The notes: generated from the sequence alone by a model not told the origin. Shown: positions 17,246 through 28,000, counted from the stretch's first letter. The stretch is 55,582 bases of DNA from Candidatus Hydrogenedentota bacterium (GCA_029565395.1 JAKQOG010000257.1:1-55582); one strand, 5' to 3'. Numbers and translations are program-made.

Positions 17246-19759
17246 TTACCATGTAAGCGTCAGCGTTCCGCGGATGTTGTCATACTTGATGCAACGTCCA
17301 TACACGCCATTTTCCGAGGCGGATTTAATCTCACCTGTGGGTGCACTCGTATATGCACGGACTTTCGTGTCTGGCGTGCCTGTTGGGGGATAGAATCGAA
17401 CTGTTGCACCCGTGAGACCAGACAGACGCCAGCGCCGAACCACACCGTACTGGCCTGAAGGTTGTTCCGTGAGGGAAAGGGTTCCCGTGGTTTGTCCGTC
17501 AACAAACATCCTGCACTCACGATGCCATGCGCGCGGCATAGAGTACGTGGTCTGGTTGTCATCGAGTGCCGTTTCGTAACCGAGCAATATGGGTGCACCT
17601 TGAGGAAATCGTAAGCGCAAGCGCACGGTTGTATCTGGCGTGTATCCGGAAAAGTAGAAGCCGTTGTCGTGGCGGGCCACGCTTATCAGCGGAACACGTT
17701 GCGCGGGAGTTTGACGATCCGTCCCTATGCTATAGCCGAATGTCGAAAGGAGGTAGCGTGCCAACACCTCGCCAGGGAAAAACTCTACAGGGGAATCTTG
17801 CGGAGGCAAACGCACCCCTTTGGGGCTCTTGTTGGAATTCACCCCGCGCAGCCAGGCAAGCATTCCACCGTTCCAGGCAGGATCTTGCCGCCACAAAGCC
17901 AGCACGCGCCGCTCGCTTTCTTGAGTGCATTCCGCAAGCACCTTTGTTGTCTCGCGGTGCACACCCGCCAACATTGCCTCGGCTCCGCCACCGCACAAAA
18001 GCGGTCTCACGTTGGTCCGCGTGGCATGCCCCTGTCCGGCGAATCGGTCCGGATGTTCCCCGATCACCATCATTACCTCGCCTTCGATGGGTTTCTCCGC
18101 ACGCAGGTCCAGCGTGTCGAGCAGCCCCGCCCCGGCATGGCCAATGGGGCCATAGAGCAGCGCACGCCCCCCCGTGCGCACATGTTCGAGCAGGGCCGTT
18201 TCAAGTGCCGTGTCCGCGTCCGGAACCGGACAGATTAGCACCGATTCCGCAAATAGACCGGGTTGCACCTTGCGCGCACGCACGAAATTCCCCGTTGAGA
18301 CCACGGTGTTCAGGGGAAACCCGTGATTGATGGCTTGACGCATGAACCAGTCGCCGAAATAGGCTTCTGCCGCGCGCGACGGTTTTGCGAACGTCCAGTC
18401 GTGACACTCATCGAAGGGATATATCCATACGCACGGTCCTGGCGCATCGGGAGCATCTCGCCGGGCGCTCAACAAATGAGGCAGAACCTCGATGGGCACC
18501 TGATCCGGCATTTCACCGAATGAATTGTCCACCGTCAGAAATAAAAACGATGTTGGTGTACGGATCTGACCCTTCTCATCGATCCGGGCAACCGACATGG
18601 GCAGATAGATGTCATGGGGTTCCCGGCCATAACGATCGAGCCATGGGCTATTGAGCCACCATGGATCATGGATATAATAGCGGAAAGGAAACGTATTGCC
18701 TGGCAATTCGGCAATCCGCGACATATACCCCGCCATTTCGAGGCCAAAGTCCCCGTCCAGTGCGGCCCACGGTGAATTGGGCGGTGGTTCAAGGCCGAAT
18801 CCCCCCCGATAAATATCGCGCAGCGGGACACCGTTCGCGGCAAGGTCGGACCCAGTCATGAGGTTGCTTCCCCGGGTTTCAATGGGGAAATCAGGGCATT
18901 CTTCGCGAAAAAGCCTCCAGAATTCAAGGATCTTGTCGCGAACTTCCAGGAGTCCCTCTGTATCAAACCGTTCGCCGTCGAAAACAGCGCCGGTTGCGCT
19001 CCAGGTTTCCAATCCAAACCCGAAACCATTCGAAAACCAAATGTAGTCAAAATCAAGATCCTTCAGAAAATGGAATGTCTGACGGCCAAAAAACGCCCCG
19101 AACGGTGTGCCTTCGCGAATGCCTTCCGGATATCCCGCATAGACGCGGGTGTCGCCATGTAACGTGCCATAACAGCAGACAAACGTCCCTTTCCCCATCG
19201 TGCTTCCCAGGCAAATTTCAGGATGGCGCTCGTACTTGAAGGGCGACTTGGCGAACTCAGGCCCCGGATCGAAGGTGGCGCCCACACGGATGGTTTTCCC
19301 CGTGCGTTCCCTGCCCACCCGTTTGATCGCCGCAACAATGCCGCGCAGGGCTGAATAGGTGATCTCGGGGGGATTGTCCATATATAAATAGGGGCGTTCA
19401 TGGAGCGTCAGCGATTCCGGTCCTGTCCCGGGCGCATATTTTGAATTGGCAGTTCCGATATAGCGCGCCCATTCAATCGGATCGTCGAGCCGGCCCGCAT
19501 AATCCAGGATTTCCGAACCATCCGCAGTCCATAGCAATACGGAGATTTGATCCGTTTCATTTAAAAGCGGACGCCATTGTTCAAAAAGATGCCCACAGAC
19601 CCCCTCCACGTAGGCCTCATCCAATTGCTTGAACGGTTTCAGGCTCATCTCCAGCGTCACGTTACGGAGCGATTCGCCTACCCGGTCTGTGCCGGTCTCA
19701 AAAGACCCCCCAAGGGTCACAACAGCAATTACGCCGGCCACTATGGATTCCAGTAACAT
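17246..19759 (-). CDS. Large exported protein of unknown function, possibly glycosidase-like
   Basis: This 837-residue protein has a short hydrophobic start (MLLESIVAGVIAVVTLGGSF) that may be a signal peptide, then the run LRNVTLEMSLKPFKQLDEAY (about 31-50). GGAGG lies seven to eight bases before the ATG, so the start is firm. The aromatic, acidic middle (FDYIWFSNGFGFGLETWS, RYYIHDPWWLNSPWLDRYG, IYPFDECHDW) suggests a TIM-barrel-type carbohydrate enzyme. The C-terminal third (TTVRLRLRFPQGAPILLGYE onward) looks like beta-sandwich. I cannot assign a family or catalytic residues. A 183-bp gap separates it from the gene at 14324-17062 on the same strand; co-transcription is possible. Confidence 0.7.
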   Translation of the reverse strand: MLLESIVAGVIAVVTLGGSFETGTDRVGESLRNVTLEMSLKPFKQLDEAYVEGVCGHLFEQWRPLLNETDQISVLLWTADGSEILDYAGRLDDPIEWARYIGTANSKYAPGTGPESLTLHERPYLYMDNPPEITYSALRGIVAAIKRVGRERTGKTIRVGATFDPGPEFAKSPFKYERHPEICLGSTMGKGTFVCCYGTLHGDTRVYAGYPEGIREGTPFGAFFGRQTFHFLKDLDFDYIWFSNGFGFGLETWSATGAVFDGERFDTEGLLEVRDKILEFWRLFREECPDFPIETRGSNLMTGSDLAANGVPLRDIYRGGFGLEPPPNSPWAALDGDFGLEMAGYMSRIAELPGNTFPFRYYIHDPWWLNSPWLDRYGREPHDIYLPMSVARIDEKGQIRTPTSFLFLTVDNSFGEMPDQVPIEVLPHLLSARRDAPDAPGPCVWIYPFDECHDWTFAKPSRAAEAYFGDWFMRQAINHGFPLNTVVSTGNFVRARKVQPGLFAESVLICPVPDADTALETALLEHVRTGGRALLYGPIGHAGAGLLDTLDLRAEKPIEGEVMMVIGEHPDRFAGQGHATRTNVRPLLCGGGAEAMLAGVHRETTKVLAECTQESERRVLALWRQDPAWNGGMLAWLRGVNSNKSPKGVRLPPQDSPVEFFPGEVLARYLLSTFGYSIGTDRQTPAQRVPLISVARHDNGFYFSGYTPDTTVRLRLRFPQGAPILLGYETALDDNQTTYSMPRAWHRECRMFVDGQTTGTLSLTEQPSGQYGVVRRWRLSGLTGATVRFYPPTGTPDTKVRAYTSAPTGEIKSASENGVYGRCIKYDNIRGTLTLTW

Positions 19760-20121
19760 AATCTATCCTCCACGGGAACCCACAGCCCTGTTAATCCCCG
19801 TTGGTACGCTAATTTTGAGGGCAAACGCGGCTCGAATATATTGTTACAACACCTTCTATTTTACCCGACAGGTGCGCCTGCCGGAAAAGCAAAAATAATC
19901 TGATCGGCTAAGCGCAGGTCTTCCATTGTACGTGCCCTGCGCAGCATGCACAAATGACAATGCCCCAATCGTTGATCCGGAGTCACCTGCTTTGACTGCG
20001 GCCGGAAAGGGCGCTAGAATCGATTGAGGACTGCCCAGGCGGGTTGTAACGGAGAATCTGTTAGAAAAGCGCTTGGCGCCATCTCCTGTTTTTTTAACCA
20101 CGGAGAGGAAATCGTTCGATC
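19760..20121. other. Divergent control region upstream of sugar-catabolic operon
   Basis: These 362 bp separate two divergent genes. They hold a clear plus-strand promoter (19992-20020) and a short imperfect hairpin, 19865-19872 pairing with 19877-19884 (7 of 8 pairs, loop TGCG), lying between the two transcripts. The hairpin could be an operator or structured leader; it has no T-run on either side. No credible coding frame was seen. Confidence 0.5.
19992..20020 (+). promoter_or_regulatory. Sigma70-type promoter of the uxaE-like operon
   Basis: TTGACT (19992-19997), a 17-bp spacer, then TAGAAT (20015-20020). Transcription would start near 20027, leaving a leader of about 95 bases before the TTG start at 20122. 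The same -10 hexamer and spacing occur before the DUF4143 gene at 52639-52667. Confidence 0.65.
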
Positions 20122-21861
20122 TTGGCAAACGCATGCTTTGTGAATTTAACGTTTGATCCGGGCAAAAATCCGGCCGTCCTCGATACGTGTACCTGGGATG
20201 CGGCGGCGGCTTTGCACAGCATTCGGGAGTTACCGGAGCAGTACCTGGATAATCTGGTTTTGTGTGTACAATCGCGGCAGCCGTTGCCCCGTTGCGCCGG
20301 ATTGACCCCCTATACCGGCTCATTGACGTGTACGGGTGATGCAACACTATTTCTTGCGGGACTTCCGGATGGACAAGCAGTCTTTTTAGAAGTATTATCT
20401 CGCGATCAGAATCCGGTGTTGGGGGATCCATTAACTATTCTCCAGATTAAGACGGGAGAGCGCCTGTCTGTACATCCGACAGACGCGGATACTATTGTCT
20501 TGTTTATACGCCGGATGGCTCCGTTGAAAGGCCCGCGCGCACTGGGTTCGACGCCGCGATTAGGCATCGGCGTCCGCATGACGACGGCCTGCTGGCCTGC
20601 CATTTTGAAAGCGATGGAACAGAAAGGATTTTGTGCAAATCTCATTCAGAATTCGGTTCGTGAATTGAACTTTATGTCCACGCTTCTGGAGGCTACGCCC
20701 GCGGAAACCAACTATGCCTGCGGATTCGGAACGATTGAAACCGGCTATACGGGCAGCAGCTTTGAAGGGTTGTGGGTGGCCGGCGTGCTCGAAGCGCTGA
20801 AATATCCGAAGATCCTGGAGTACGGCGCGGATGCGGATCATCTTCAGGTTAAGCGGGGCGCGGAAGGCATGGCGAAGGCGAAACGCTATGTGGACAGTTG
20901 CCGCCACTACAGTTTTTATACGATGGATATGGCGGACATTCTGGACTATGCCGCATTGACGGAATCTTCGGATGCCGCCGCGGAAGAATGCGCTGTGAAC
21001 CGGGTTGGCGATAGTAAAAAGTTTCATGAAGTGCTCGCGTATCACCGCGATCCGGTCCGGATTGAGGGGCGTCAGTATGTACTGAACCAGAAACTAATCC
21101 ACAAGATGATCGGCAAGTACTGGAATGCCATGCTGGCGCTGGAAGAGCTATCGGCCCATATACACGCTAAAAAGAACGGGCAGGCCTTTGATCTCGAGTT
21201 TACAATTGACGAACACTCGCCGGAAGTGGCTGCTTTTGACTGTCTCACGAGCGAAGAAGAAGTCGTGTTTGTTCTGAACGAGATTAAGCGCCGTACTCTG
21301 CCGGTATCGCACATTGCGCCGAATTTCGGGGTGGAAAAAGGATTCGATTATCGCTGTCCGGATGGGTTAGAAGGTTTGGAACGCCGCATCCGCGCGCAAT
21401 TTCCGATTGCCGAAGCGTTCGGCGTCCTGTTGGATTTTCATAGTGCGGACGATCTGACGTCACCCGTGCGCGAGGTTATTCGGAGGGCCACCGGCGGCAA
21501 ACATCATTATAAAATTTCGCCGATGCTGCAGATTCTGTTTGCCAAAGTACTTGAAGATCATCATCCGGATCTTTTCAGGCAATGGTGGGAAGATGCACGG
21601 GCCTATGCAGAAAGGGAAGCGGCGGCCGGTTCACCCTTCGCCCGTGCGTGCATAGAGGAAGACGATCGCGATGGAAAGCAGAAGCCCTCGCACCGCCACA
21701 AGGTATTTCATCATTTCAGCTTTGCATTTGTCGGCAGACGGGACAAGAACGGCCAATTCCTGCATCGTGATCGGTTTTACGATCTGTCGCAGGAATTTTA
21801 TCAGGCCTATGAACAGTGTTTGATAACGTATCTTGTCCAACTTGCTGAAGAATTGTTCTAA
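20122..21861 (+). CDS. uxaE: Tagaturonate epimerase family protein (UxaE-like)
   Basis: This 579-residue cytoplasmic protein carries the signatures I recall from Thermotoga D-tagaturonate 3-epimerase UxaE: RLGIGVRMTT (146-155), YGADADHLQVKR (234-245), YTMDMADI (266-273), FTIDEHSP (360-367), FGVEKGFDY (402-410) and DFHSADD (438-444), with metal-type histidines and acids in each. UxaE interconverts D-tagaturonate and D-fructuronate in galacturonate use. The protein is roughly 90 residues longer than that enzyme, mostly in an N-terminal extension (1-140), so the substrate may differ. The start is TTG at 20122, with GAGAGGA about 11 bases upstream; no ATG exists before residue 153. It leads an operon with transaldolase, SDR and aldehyde dehydrogenase. 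Confidence 0.75.
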   Translation: MANACFVNLTFDPGKNPAVLDTCTWDAAAALHSIRELPEQYLDNLVLCVQSRQPLPRCAGLTPYTGSLTCTGDATLFLAGLPDGQAVFLEVLSRDQNPVLGDPLTILQIKTGERLSVHPTDADTIVLFIRRMAPLKGPRALGSTPRLGIGVRMTTACWPAILKAMEQKGFCANLIQNSVRELNFMSTLLEATPAETNYACGFGTIETGYTGSSFEGLWVAGVLEALKYPKILEYGADADHLQVKRGAEGMAKAKRYVDSCRHYSFYTMDMADILDYAALTESSDAAAEECAVNRVGDSKKFHEVLAYHRDPVRIEGRQYVLNQKLIHKMIGKYWNAMLALEELSAHIHAKKNGQAFDLEFTIDEHSPEVAAFDCLTSEEEVVFVLNEIKRRTLPVSHIAPNFGVEKGFDYRCPDGLEGLERRIRAQFPIAEAFGVLLDFHSADDLTSPVREVIRRATGGKHHYKISPMLQILFAKVLEDHHPDLFRQWWEDARAYAEREAAAGSPFARACIEEDDRDGKQKPSHRHKVFHHFSFAFVGRRDKNGQFLHRDRFYDLSQEFYQAYEQCLITYLVQLAEELF

Positions 21862-21917
21862 ACATTGATGAGGGTGCATTCCCTCCGCAGAAAAATGCTG
21901 TAGTAAGGAGCACGAAC

Positions 21918-22607
21918 ATGGAACTTCTACTGGATAGTGGAGAACCCAAAGAGATTTTAGAAGCCCGGGCAACGGGATTGCTATCGGGCGTTACGACGAA
22001 TCCGAAGATCTACGGGAAACTGGGCACGGATTTTTTGAAACGCCTCGATGCCATCGTGGAGGCTTCACCGGGGTATGTGTTCACGCAGGTCATTGGATGG
22101 CATGACGTCGAGGAATTGCTTGGCCAGGCGCGATGGCTCGCAAAGAAATCTCCAAAAATAGTGGTCAAGCTGCCCATGAGCGAGGCAGGACTCCGGGCAT
22201 GTCAGATTTTGAAGAAGGAAAACCCCGAAATGACCATCGCCATCACCGCCGTTGCGGCGGTATGGCAAGCGTTGATGTGCGGAAAGGCTGGCGCAGATAT
22301 CGTTGCGCTGTTCAACGGCGCGCTCGATACCGTCAGCGACACGCCCGTGCACATTGTCGAGCCGGTGCGGCAAATTTATACGAACTACGGCTATAAAACA
22401 CGTATTCTTTCCTGTGCGCGCTTTCCACGGGGCGCGGCGGAGTTCGCCGTGGCCGGATCGGACCTGTGCACGGTCGGGATCGAGTACTGGCGGATGCTGT
22501 TCGAGCATCCCTATACCTATCAGCGGATGATGGGATTCATGGAAGATTGGCACAAGGCCTTTGGCGACCAGAAATGGCCTTCGCTGGACGGGCCCGCCAA
22601 AGTGTGA
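21918..22607 (+). CDS. Transaldolase family protein (TalC/fructose-6-phosphate aldolase-like)
   Basis: This 229-residue protein fits the short transaldolase/FSA group, which are cytoplasmic decamers forming a Schiff base with a dihydroxyacetone donor. LLLDSG (3-8) holds the conserved Asp, GVTTNPKI (24-31) is the family hallmark, and the Schiff-base lysine is K84 in IVVKLPMSEAG (81-91). AAGGAG lies seven bases before the ATG, 56 bp after the UxaE-like gene. In context it would cleave or transfer a three-carbon unit from a sugar or sugar acid produced by its neighbours. Its real acceptor cannot be read from sequence. The C-terminal extension (YQRMMGFMEDWHKAFGDQKW) is a little longer than in E. 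coli FSA. Confidence 0.85.
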   Translation: MELLLDSGEPKEILEARATGLLSGVTTNPKIYGKLGTDFLKRLDAIVEASPGYVFTQVIGWHDVEELLGQARWLAKKSPKIVVKLPMSEAGLRACQILKKENPEMTIAITAVAAVWQALMCGKAGADIVALFNGALDTVSDTPVHIVEPVRQIYTNYGYKTRILSCARFPRGAAEFAVAGSDLCTVGIEYWRMLFEHPYTYQRMMGFMEDWHKAFGDQKWPSLDGPAKV

Positions 22608-22629
22608 CCCTAAAAGGAGGCCTTTTACG

Positions 22630-23415
22630 ATGAAATCATTGGAACTCTTTGATCTAACCGGCAAAACCGCTCTTGTCACCGGCGCAGCGCGGGGATTGGG
22701 GCGCGAAATTGCCTTGGGGCTTGCGGAGGCCGGCGCGGATATCTGTTTTTGTGATCTTCTCGAACAGGAAGGCATGAATACGTGCAGCGACATCGAAGCC
22801 TGCGGACGGCGCGCCTGTTTCAGCGTGGTAAACGTGACAAAACCCGGCGAAGTGGATCGTTTCGTCCAGTCGGCTATCGATCAGTTCGGCGGCATCGATA
22901 TTCTCGTGAACAACGTGGGCATCGAATCCGAGGGATGTCCCATAGAAGAAGTAAGTGACGAGGTGTGGCACCGGATTATGGATGCGAACCTGTCCAGCAT
23001 GTTTTATATGGCCCGCGCGGCCGGGAAACACATGATAGCGCGGGGCAAGGGGGGAAGCATCATTAACATGAGTTCCATTTCCGGGATGATCATCAGTAAA
23101 ATTTTTCCACGGCACAATGTCACGTATGGCGTGAGCAAGGCTGGTGTTGCACACTTAACCCGGGGCTTGGCCTCGGAATGGGCGCAGCATAATATCCGCG
23201 TCAATGCCCTCGCACCGGGATACATGCTGACGGCCAGCACGCAGACGAGCCGGAAATTTCCGGAGATTGTTGAGCGATTGACCGAGATGACGCCGATGAA
23301 ACGCTACGGAGAGCCGTGGGAGCTTAAGGGCGCCGTGGTGTTTCTGGCGTCCCAGGCATCATCATTCATGACCGGCAGCATTCTTGTGATAGACGGAGGC
23401 AACACCATATGGTGA
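22630..23415 (+). CDS. Short-chain dehydrogenase/reductase, classical SDR
   Basis: This 261-residue NAD(P)-dependent oxidoreductase has the cofactor motif TGAARGLG (17-24), structural NNVG (94-97, the common alternative to NNAG), catalytic Ser148/149, Tyr166 and Lys170 in YGVSK, and the usual ending TGSILVIDGG. Sequence style is close to gluconate 5-dehydrogenase/KduD-type sugar-acid SDRs. In this operon it could reduce fructuronate or oxidise a deoxy-keto sugar acid, but this is inference. The ATG at 22630 has AAAGGAGG nine bases upstream and is 22 bp from the transaldolase gene. Its end overlaps the aldehyde dehydrogenase start by 7 bp, so the two are coupled. Confidence 0.88.
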   Translation: MKSLELFDLTGKTALVTGAARGLGREIALGLAEAGADICFCDLLEQEGMNTCSDIEACGRRACFSVVNVTKPGEVDRFVQSAIDQFGGIDILVNNVGIESEGCPIEEVSDEVWHRIMDANLSSMFYMARAAGKHMIARGKGGSIINMSSISGMIISKIFPRHNVTYGVSKAGVAHLTRGLASEWAQHNIRVNALAPGYMLTASTQTSRKFPEIVERLTEMTPMKRYGEPWELKGAVVFLASQASSFMTGSILVIDGGNTIW

Positions 23416-24863
23416 ACCTGAAACGCAATTACATTAACGGCGCGTGGACCCAAACAGGTAATGGCGCCACCAGCGAACAGCGCAACCCCGCGGATCTCTC
23501 CGAAGTGACCGGTGTCTGGCCCAAGGCGTCCGTGCAGGACACCCGCACAGCCATTGAGGCGGCGCAGAGCGCCCAGCCGGCGTGGGGCCGTCTGACGGTC
23601 TATCAGCGGGCGGAGTACCTGAAACGCGCCCTGGGTTCGATTCGGGAACGGATAGATGCGATCGCGGACGTGTTGACACTCGAAAATGGGAAGACCCTCG
23701 CCGAATCGAAAGCGGAAATTGCCTCGGCGATCAAGGAAATGGACTTTCAAATCAACGAAGGCCTCCGCTTGGTGGGCGAAGTCATGCCGTGTGAACGCGA
23801 CGGCGTGCTGGCGTACAGCATGCGGCGTCCTCTGGGCGTTGTTGCCATAATTACGCCCTGGAATTTTCCCTTCAATGTGCCATGCCGAAAAATTACCCCG
23901 GCGCTTATGGCGGGAAACACCTGTGTGCTCAAACCGGCCGGTCTGACCCCTGGCGTGGGCGCGGCATTCGTGCAGGCATACGACGAAGCGGGAATACCTC
24001 CGGGTGTGCTCAATTTCATCACCGGTTCGGGATCAGAAGCAGGCGAGGAACTCGTCTCCAACCCTGTTATCAAAGCCATAAGTTTCACCGGCTCCACAGA
24101 AGTGGGCATGGGAATTCATGTTAAAGCGTCCCGCAATCTCACCAGAACACAACTCGAGATGGGCGGCAAAAATCCGCTTGTCGTATTGTCGGATGCCAAT
24201 CTGACGGAAGCGGCGGATTCGGCTGCGCTCGCGGCGTACGCCTGCGCGGGACAGTGGTGCACGTCGACAAGCCGGGTTGTGGTTGAGCGGAGTGTTTTAG
24301 ACGATTTTGTGGATATGCTCCTGGAACGCGTGAAGAAGTTCGTGGTGGGACGCGGCAACGACCCGCGCGTGACAATGGGACCGGTGTGCGGTGAGGCACA
24401 GCTTAAGAGCATACTGGATGGAATTGAGCGGGGTCGTGCCGAGGGCGGACGGTTGCGGATCGGAGGGCAACGTATTGTATCGGACGGTCTCGATAAAGGA
24501 TGTTTTATCGAACCCACCATTTTCGACAACGTGACGCCCGATATGTTTCTTGCCCAGGAAGAGATTTTTGGGCCGGTGTTGTCCGTGATGGCGGTGAATA
24601 ATTTTGAAGAAGCTATCGAAGTCGCCAACCACGTCCGGTTCGGTTTGGCCAGCTCCATTTACACCCGCGATCTCCAGAAAGCCCTGACATTTGTTGAGCG
24701 GACGGATGTAGGGCTTACCCATGTGAACCTGCCCACGGCGCTGAAGGAACCGCAGTTAAGTTTTGGCGGTGTGAAATGTTCCGGGTGCGGCCTCCCCGAA
24801 GCCGGGCACACCGGCATCGAATTCTTCACCGAACACAAAGTGGCGTACATCCGCTATCGATAA
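23409..24863 (+). CDS. NAD(P)-dependent aldehyde dehydrogenase
   Basis: This 484-residue ALDH-superfamily enzyme is complete: PWNFPFN (150-156) with the oxyanion Asn, FTGSTEVG (226-233), general base Glu250 in LEMGGKNP and nucleophile Cys284 in GQWCTSTSR. The ending THVNLPTALKEPQLSFGG resembles alpha-ketoglutarate-semialdehyde dehydrogenases of sugar-acid pathways, so oxidation of an aldehyde made from a sugar acid is likely. It overlaps the SDR gene by 7 bp. An alternative is a sulfolactaldehyde-type dehydrogenase, given the transaldolase partner, but no sulfonate transporter or isomerase is nearby. It closes the operon 20122-24863. Confidence 0.9.
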   Translation: MVNLKRNYINGAWTQTGNGATSEQRNPADLSEVTGVWPKASVQDTRTAIEAAQSAQPAWGRLTVYQRAEYLKRALGSIRERIDAIADVLTLENGKTLAESKAEIASAIKEMDFQINEGLRLVGEVMPCERDGVLAYSMRRPLGVVAIITPWNFPFNVPCRKITPALMAGNTCVLKPAGLTPGVGAAFVQAYDEAGIPPGVLNFITGSGSEAGEELVSNPVIKAISFTGSTEVGMGIHVKASRNLTRTQLEMGGKNPLVVLSDANLTEAADSAALAAYACAGQWCTSTSRVVVERSVLDDFVDMLLERVKKFVVGRGNDPRVTMGPVCGEAQLKSILDGIERGRAEGGRLRIGGQRIVSDGLDKGCFIEPTIFDNVTPDMFLAQEEIFGPVLSVMAVNNFEEAIEVANHVRFGLASSIYTRDLQKALTFVERTDVGLTHVNLPTALKEPQLSFGGVKCSGCGLPEAGHTGIEFFTEHKVAYIRYR

Positions 24864-24913
24864 GCCTGAACCTCGTCCCTTCTTGCATCACCGCGATCTG
24901 TGAAGGAGAGGGG

Positions 24914-24997
24914 ATGCAAAAGGTTGTTATGCCGTTATCCAGCATCGCACGTATAAATTATTCTGCCGCGAGCAAAAGAGTATGGATGTCAAAATAG
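24914..24997 (+). CDS. Possible 27-residue small protein
   Basis: A short frame (starts MQKVVMPLSS, ends VWMSK) begins at an ATG preceded by GGAGAGGGG, a strong purine-rich site. It lies alone in the 154-bp gap between the aldehyde dehydrogenase and the next exported protein. It could be a leader peptide for the downstream gene or chance. No similarity was recognised. Confidence 0.2.
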   Translation: MQKVVMPLSSIARINYSAASKRVWMSK

Positions 24998-25017
24998 TAT
25001 TTTCAGGAGAATTCATT

Positions 25018-28000
25018 ATGATGCGGACAGTAAAGGCGTTATTGCTTGCAATGAGTTGTTTTTCAGGGATCGAAGCAGCAAAGGCCGCGAGCTTTGACCT
25101 GCAAACGGCAATATTAACCATCGATTCAAAGGGGTATGCGCAACTTGAGGTGAAAGACGCTATTCCGCCATGGCCCGCGGGGATTCAACCGATTCTCCAG
25201 GCAACCGGAAAAGAAATGCGGCTCCTGCCGGAATCGGTCGTCGTCGAAGGAGATCGTCTGAGAGTGAATTTTTCCGGTGGCGGCCTTTGCGAGTTCTCTG
25301 TCCGGGCAGGCAATGGTTTTGCCGTGTTTGACATGGCTCGATGCCAACTCCCGCAAAATATCGATCAACTGTGCTTGTTTTCACTGGCCCTGCCCAAGGG
25401 TGTGGAATTTCAACAGACCCTTAACGCAGGCTGTACGCCAACCCACACGGTTGCGGTGTCCGCGGCAGAGCCCAATGTGCACGCATATAATCAGAATAGT
25501 GGACGATATGATGCGGATCGCGCGGGATGCATGCATGCGCTCACTCCGGCGGAGCAGGCTCGGAGCGGCACGGGAGCCATGCGATTCGCGGCCACGTGTG
25601 ACGCGAAAAATGCCGGCTGGGCGATGTTTGGCCATGACCTGCGGCAGCCCATCGACCTGACGGGCCTCAAAGCGATTCGCGCGTGGGTCAAGGGCGATGG
25701 CAAGGGAGAATTACTCAAAATTCAGCTATACGACGGCCTTGGCGGCTATCGTGACACGTATATTCCCATCGATTTCAATGAGTGGCGTCAAGTTTCCATT
25801 GCCGAGAGTCACGTCAATACGCTTCACTTTGATCATGTCACCACCCTGAACATTTATTACAACGGCATGCCCGCCGGGCAGACGGTGGCGTGTGACATCG
25901 ACCAGATTGAAGCGGTCCTGGATCGCGGCGGAAAAGATGAAGTGGTGCTCCTCGAAGGATTCGAACCGGACTCCGCGTTTTGGCTGGAACCATCCGTCAC
26001 GCTGAATGTAGAGACCCTGTCGCGCCACGGGTTGCAGCCCGCGCGGTTTGGCGTCATCGCCGCCCCGCGAGAAACGTTCATGGAAGCGATGCAGCGATTT
26101 GAGGAGGCCGCAGGCATGCCCAGCCCTAAGCCGGGTGGCGTCTGGAACAAACAGTCCCCATGGATCAAACGTTCCTACCTCTTCATTACGAACTTCTATG
26201 AATCGCAATTTGATGAGGTGTTGGCGCTCGCGCGGCGCGGCGGTTTCGATATGATCCTTATGGGACAGGAATCGTGGACAAAGAGCACCGGCCACTATGA
26301 AGTCAATACGGAACACTTCCCGGACGGGTTGGAGGGACTTCGGCGGACGTTCCAGCGATTCCGCCAAGAAGGATTTCATGCCGGCCTGCATTTTCTCGGC
26401 GCCTCCATTTATCCTCCCGATCCCTATCTGACCCCGGTGCCTGATCCCCGCCTGGTTCAAGGTGCATCCGTGCCCTTGGCCGCTGATATCGATCAAACCG
26501 CCACGACACTGCCCACGGAGTCTGCGCCAAGCGGGTTTCCGAAGGAAGACGGCGGATATATGGGTGACGGCGCTATCGTGCAGATCGACAATGAACTTAT
26601 TTCCTATGGTATGCGTGCGATGGAGGCGCCCTTTGGTTTTGCAGGCTGCACCCGGGGTATGCTTGGAACCCTCCCTGCGCCCCACGTGAAGGGGCAGCCC
26701 GTGCGCCACCTCCAACGCTCCTATGGGTATTTCATGTTCGATATGGACACCACGCTTATCGATGAAGTCTCTTCGAACTTCGCAAAAATCGCAAATGCAT
26801 GCGATATCGACATGATCTATTTCGACGGCTCGGAACGTCTCCAAGGGGATCACTGGTACTACAACCCGCGCCTCCACAAGGCCTATTTCGATAAACTGGC
26901 GCGGAAGGATATCCTGCTTCAGGCTAGCAGTTTCAGTCACTACTCCTGGCATATCCTCGCACGGAGCGCCTCCGCCGACGGCCACGGCGACCTCAAAGGC
27001 TATCTGGACGAGCGCTCCCCCGCATTTGATGCATTCAAACGGGACGGTATGCCGCTGGATATCGGCTGGTATTATGGTTATGATGCGAGTTGTACGCCTG
27101 ACATGTACGAATACATTCTCGGCGCGAGCATAGGTTACGATTCGTCAATGTCGTTCCAGGTCTCGCTGGACGCCGCCTCCAAACACCCCTTCACAGGCGA
27201 AATTCTCGATCTTATTTCCCGTTATGAACAAGTGCGGCTCTCCGGACGCGTTCCTGCCGAAATGCGCGATCGCCTCCGGATCAACCCCCGGTTGGGTGGA
27301 ACGAAGGAACCGGAAGAGCGGGAGAAACTGAGCAATCTCCGCCGAGAATACCGGTTGATGAAAAAAGGCGGAAACGATGCATTCCAGCGTGTTGAGTATT
27401 TGCCATGGCATGAAATAACCGCACATGATCCACAATCAGAGACATGGCCGGCCCACATCGCCGAAGGCCCGGCGCGTATTGGCGTGCAACTCCACGTTAT
27501 GCCCGGGCCGTGGCTTGAGGCCGGCACTGCTTATCACACTCCGGAAGCAATCACGTTGGAATCCTTTGATGATCTGGTGTCCTATCTCCGCGACCGGGCG
27601 AATCGCACGGGCGTCAAGGAAATAACCAATGGGGAAGCCGGCGCCACACTTGCGGGAGTCACACAACACATCACGATATCCGAACAGGACACAAAAGAAG
27701 GAGGCCGGTGCGCGTTGTATTCCGCCGAAAGCACGCTCGACACCAATAGCGGCTGGTCGGTGTTCGGCAAGACCTTCGACCCGCCGCTGGATCTTTCGCA
27801 GCACAAGGCCATTGGTTTCTGGATGCGGGGCGACGGCAAGGGCGGCGCATTCAAACTGCAACTCCTGGACGGAACAAAGGCGGCGGATTTTTACATCTCC
27901 AACGATTACACCGGCTGGCGCTATCAGCAGCTTCCGCGTCCGGAAACGGATCCCATCGATTACAGCAAGGTCTGCACCTTGAACTTCTATTACAACGGAT

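Noticed and set aside
25726..26985. Minus-strand open frame of 419 codons
   Set aside because: It is antisense to the signal-peptide-bearing 1106-residue gene, has no ribosome site and shows no domain.
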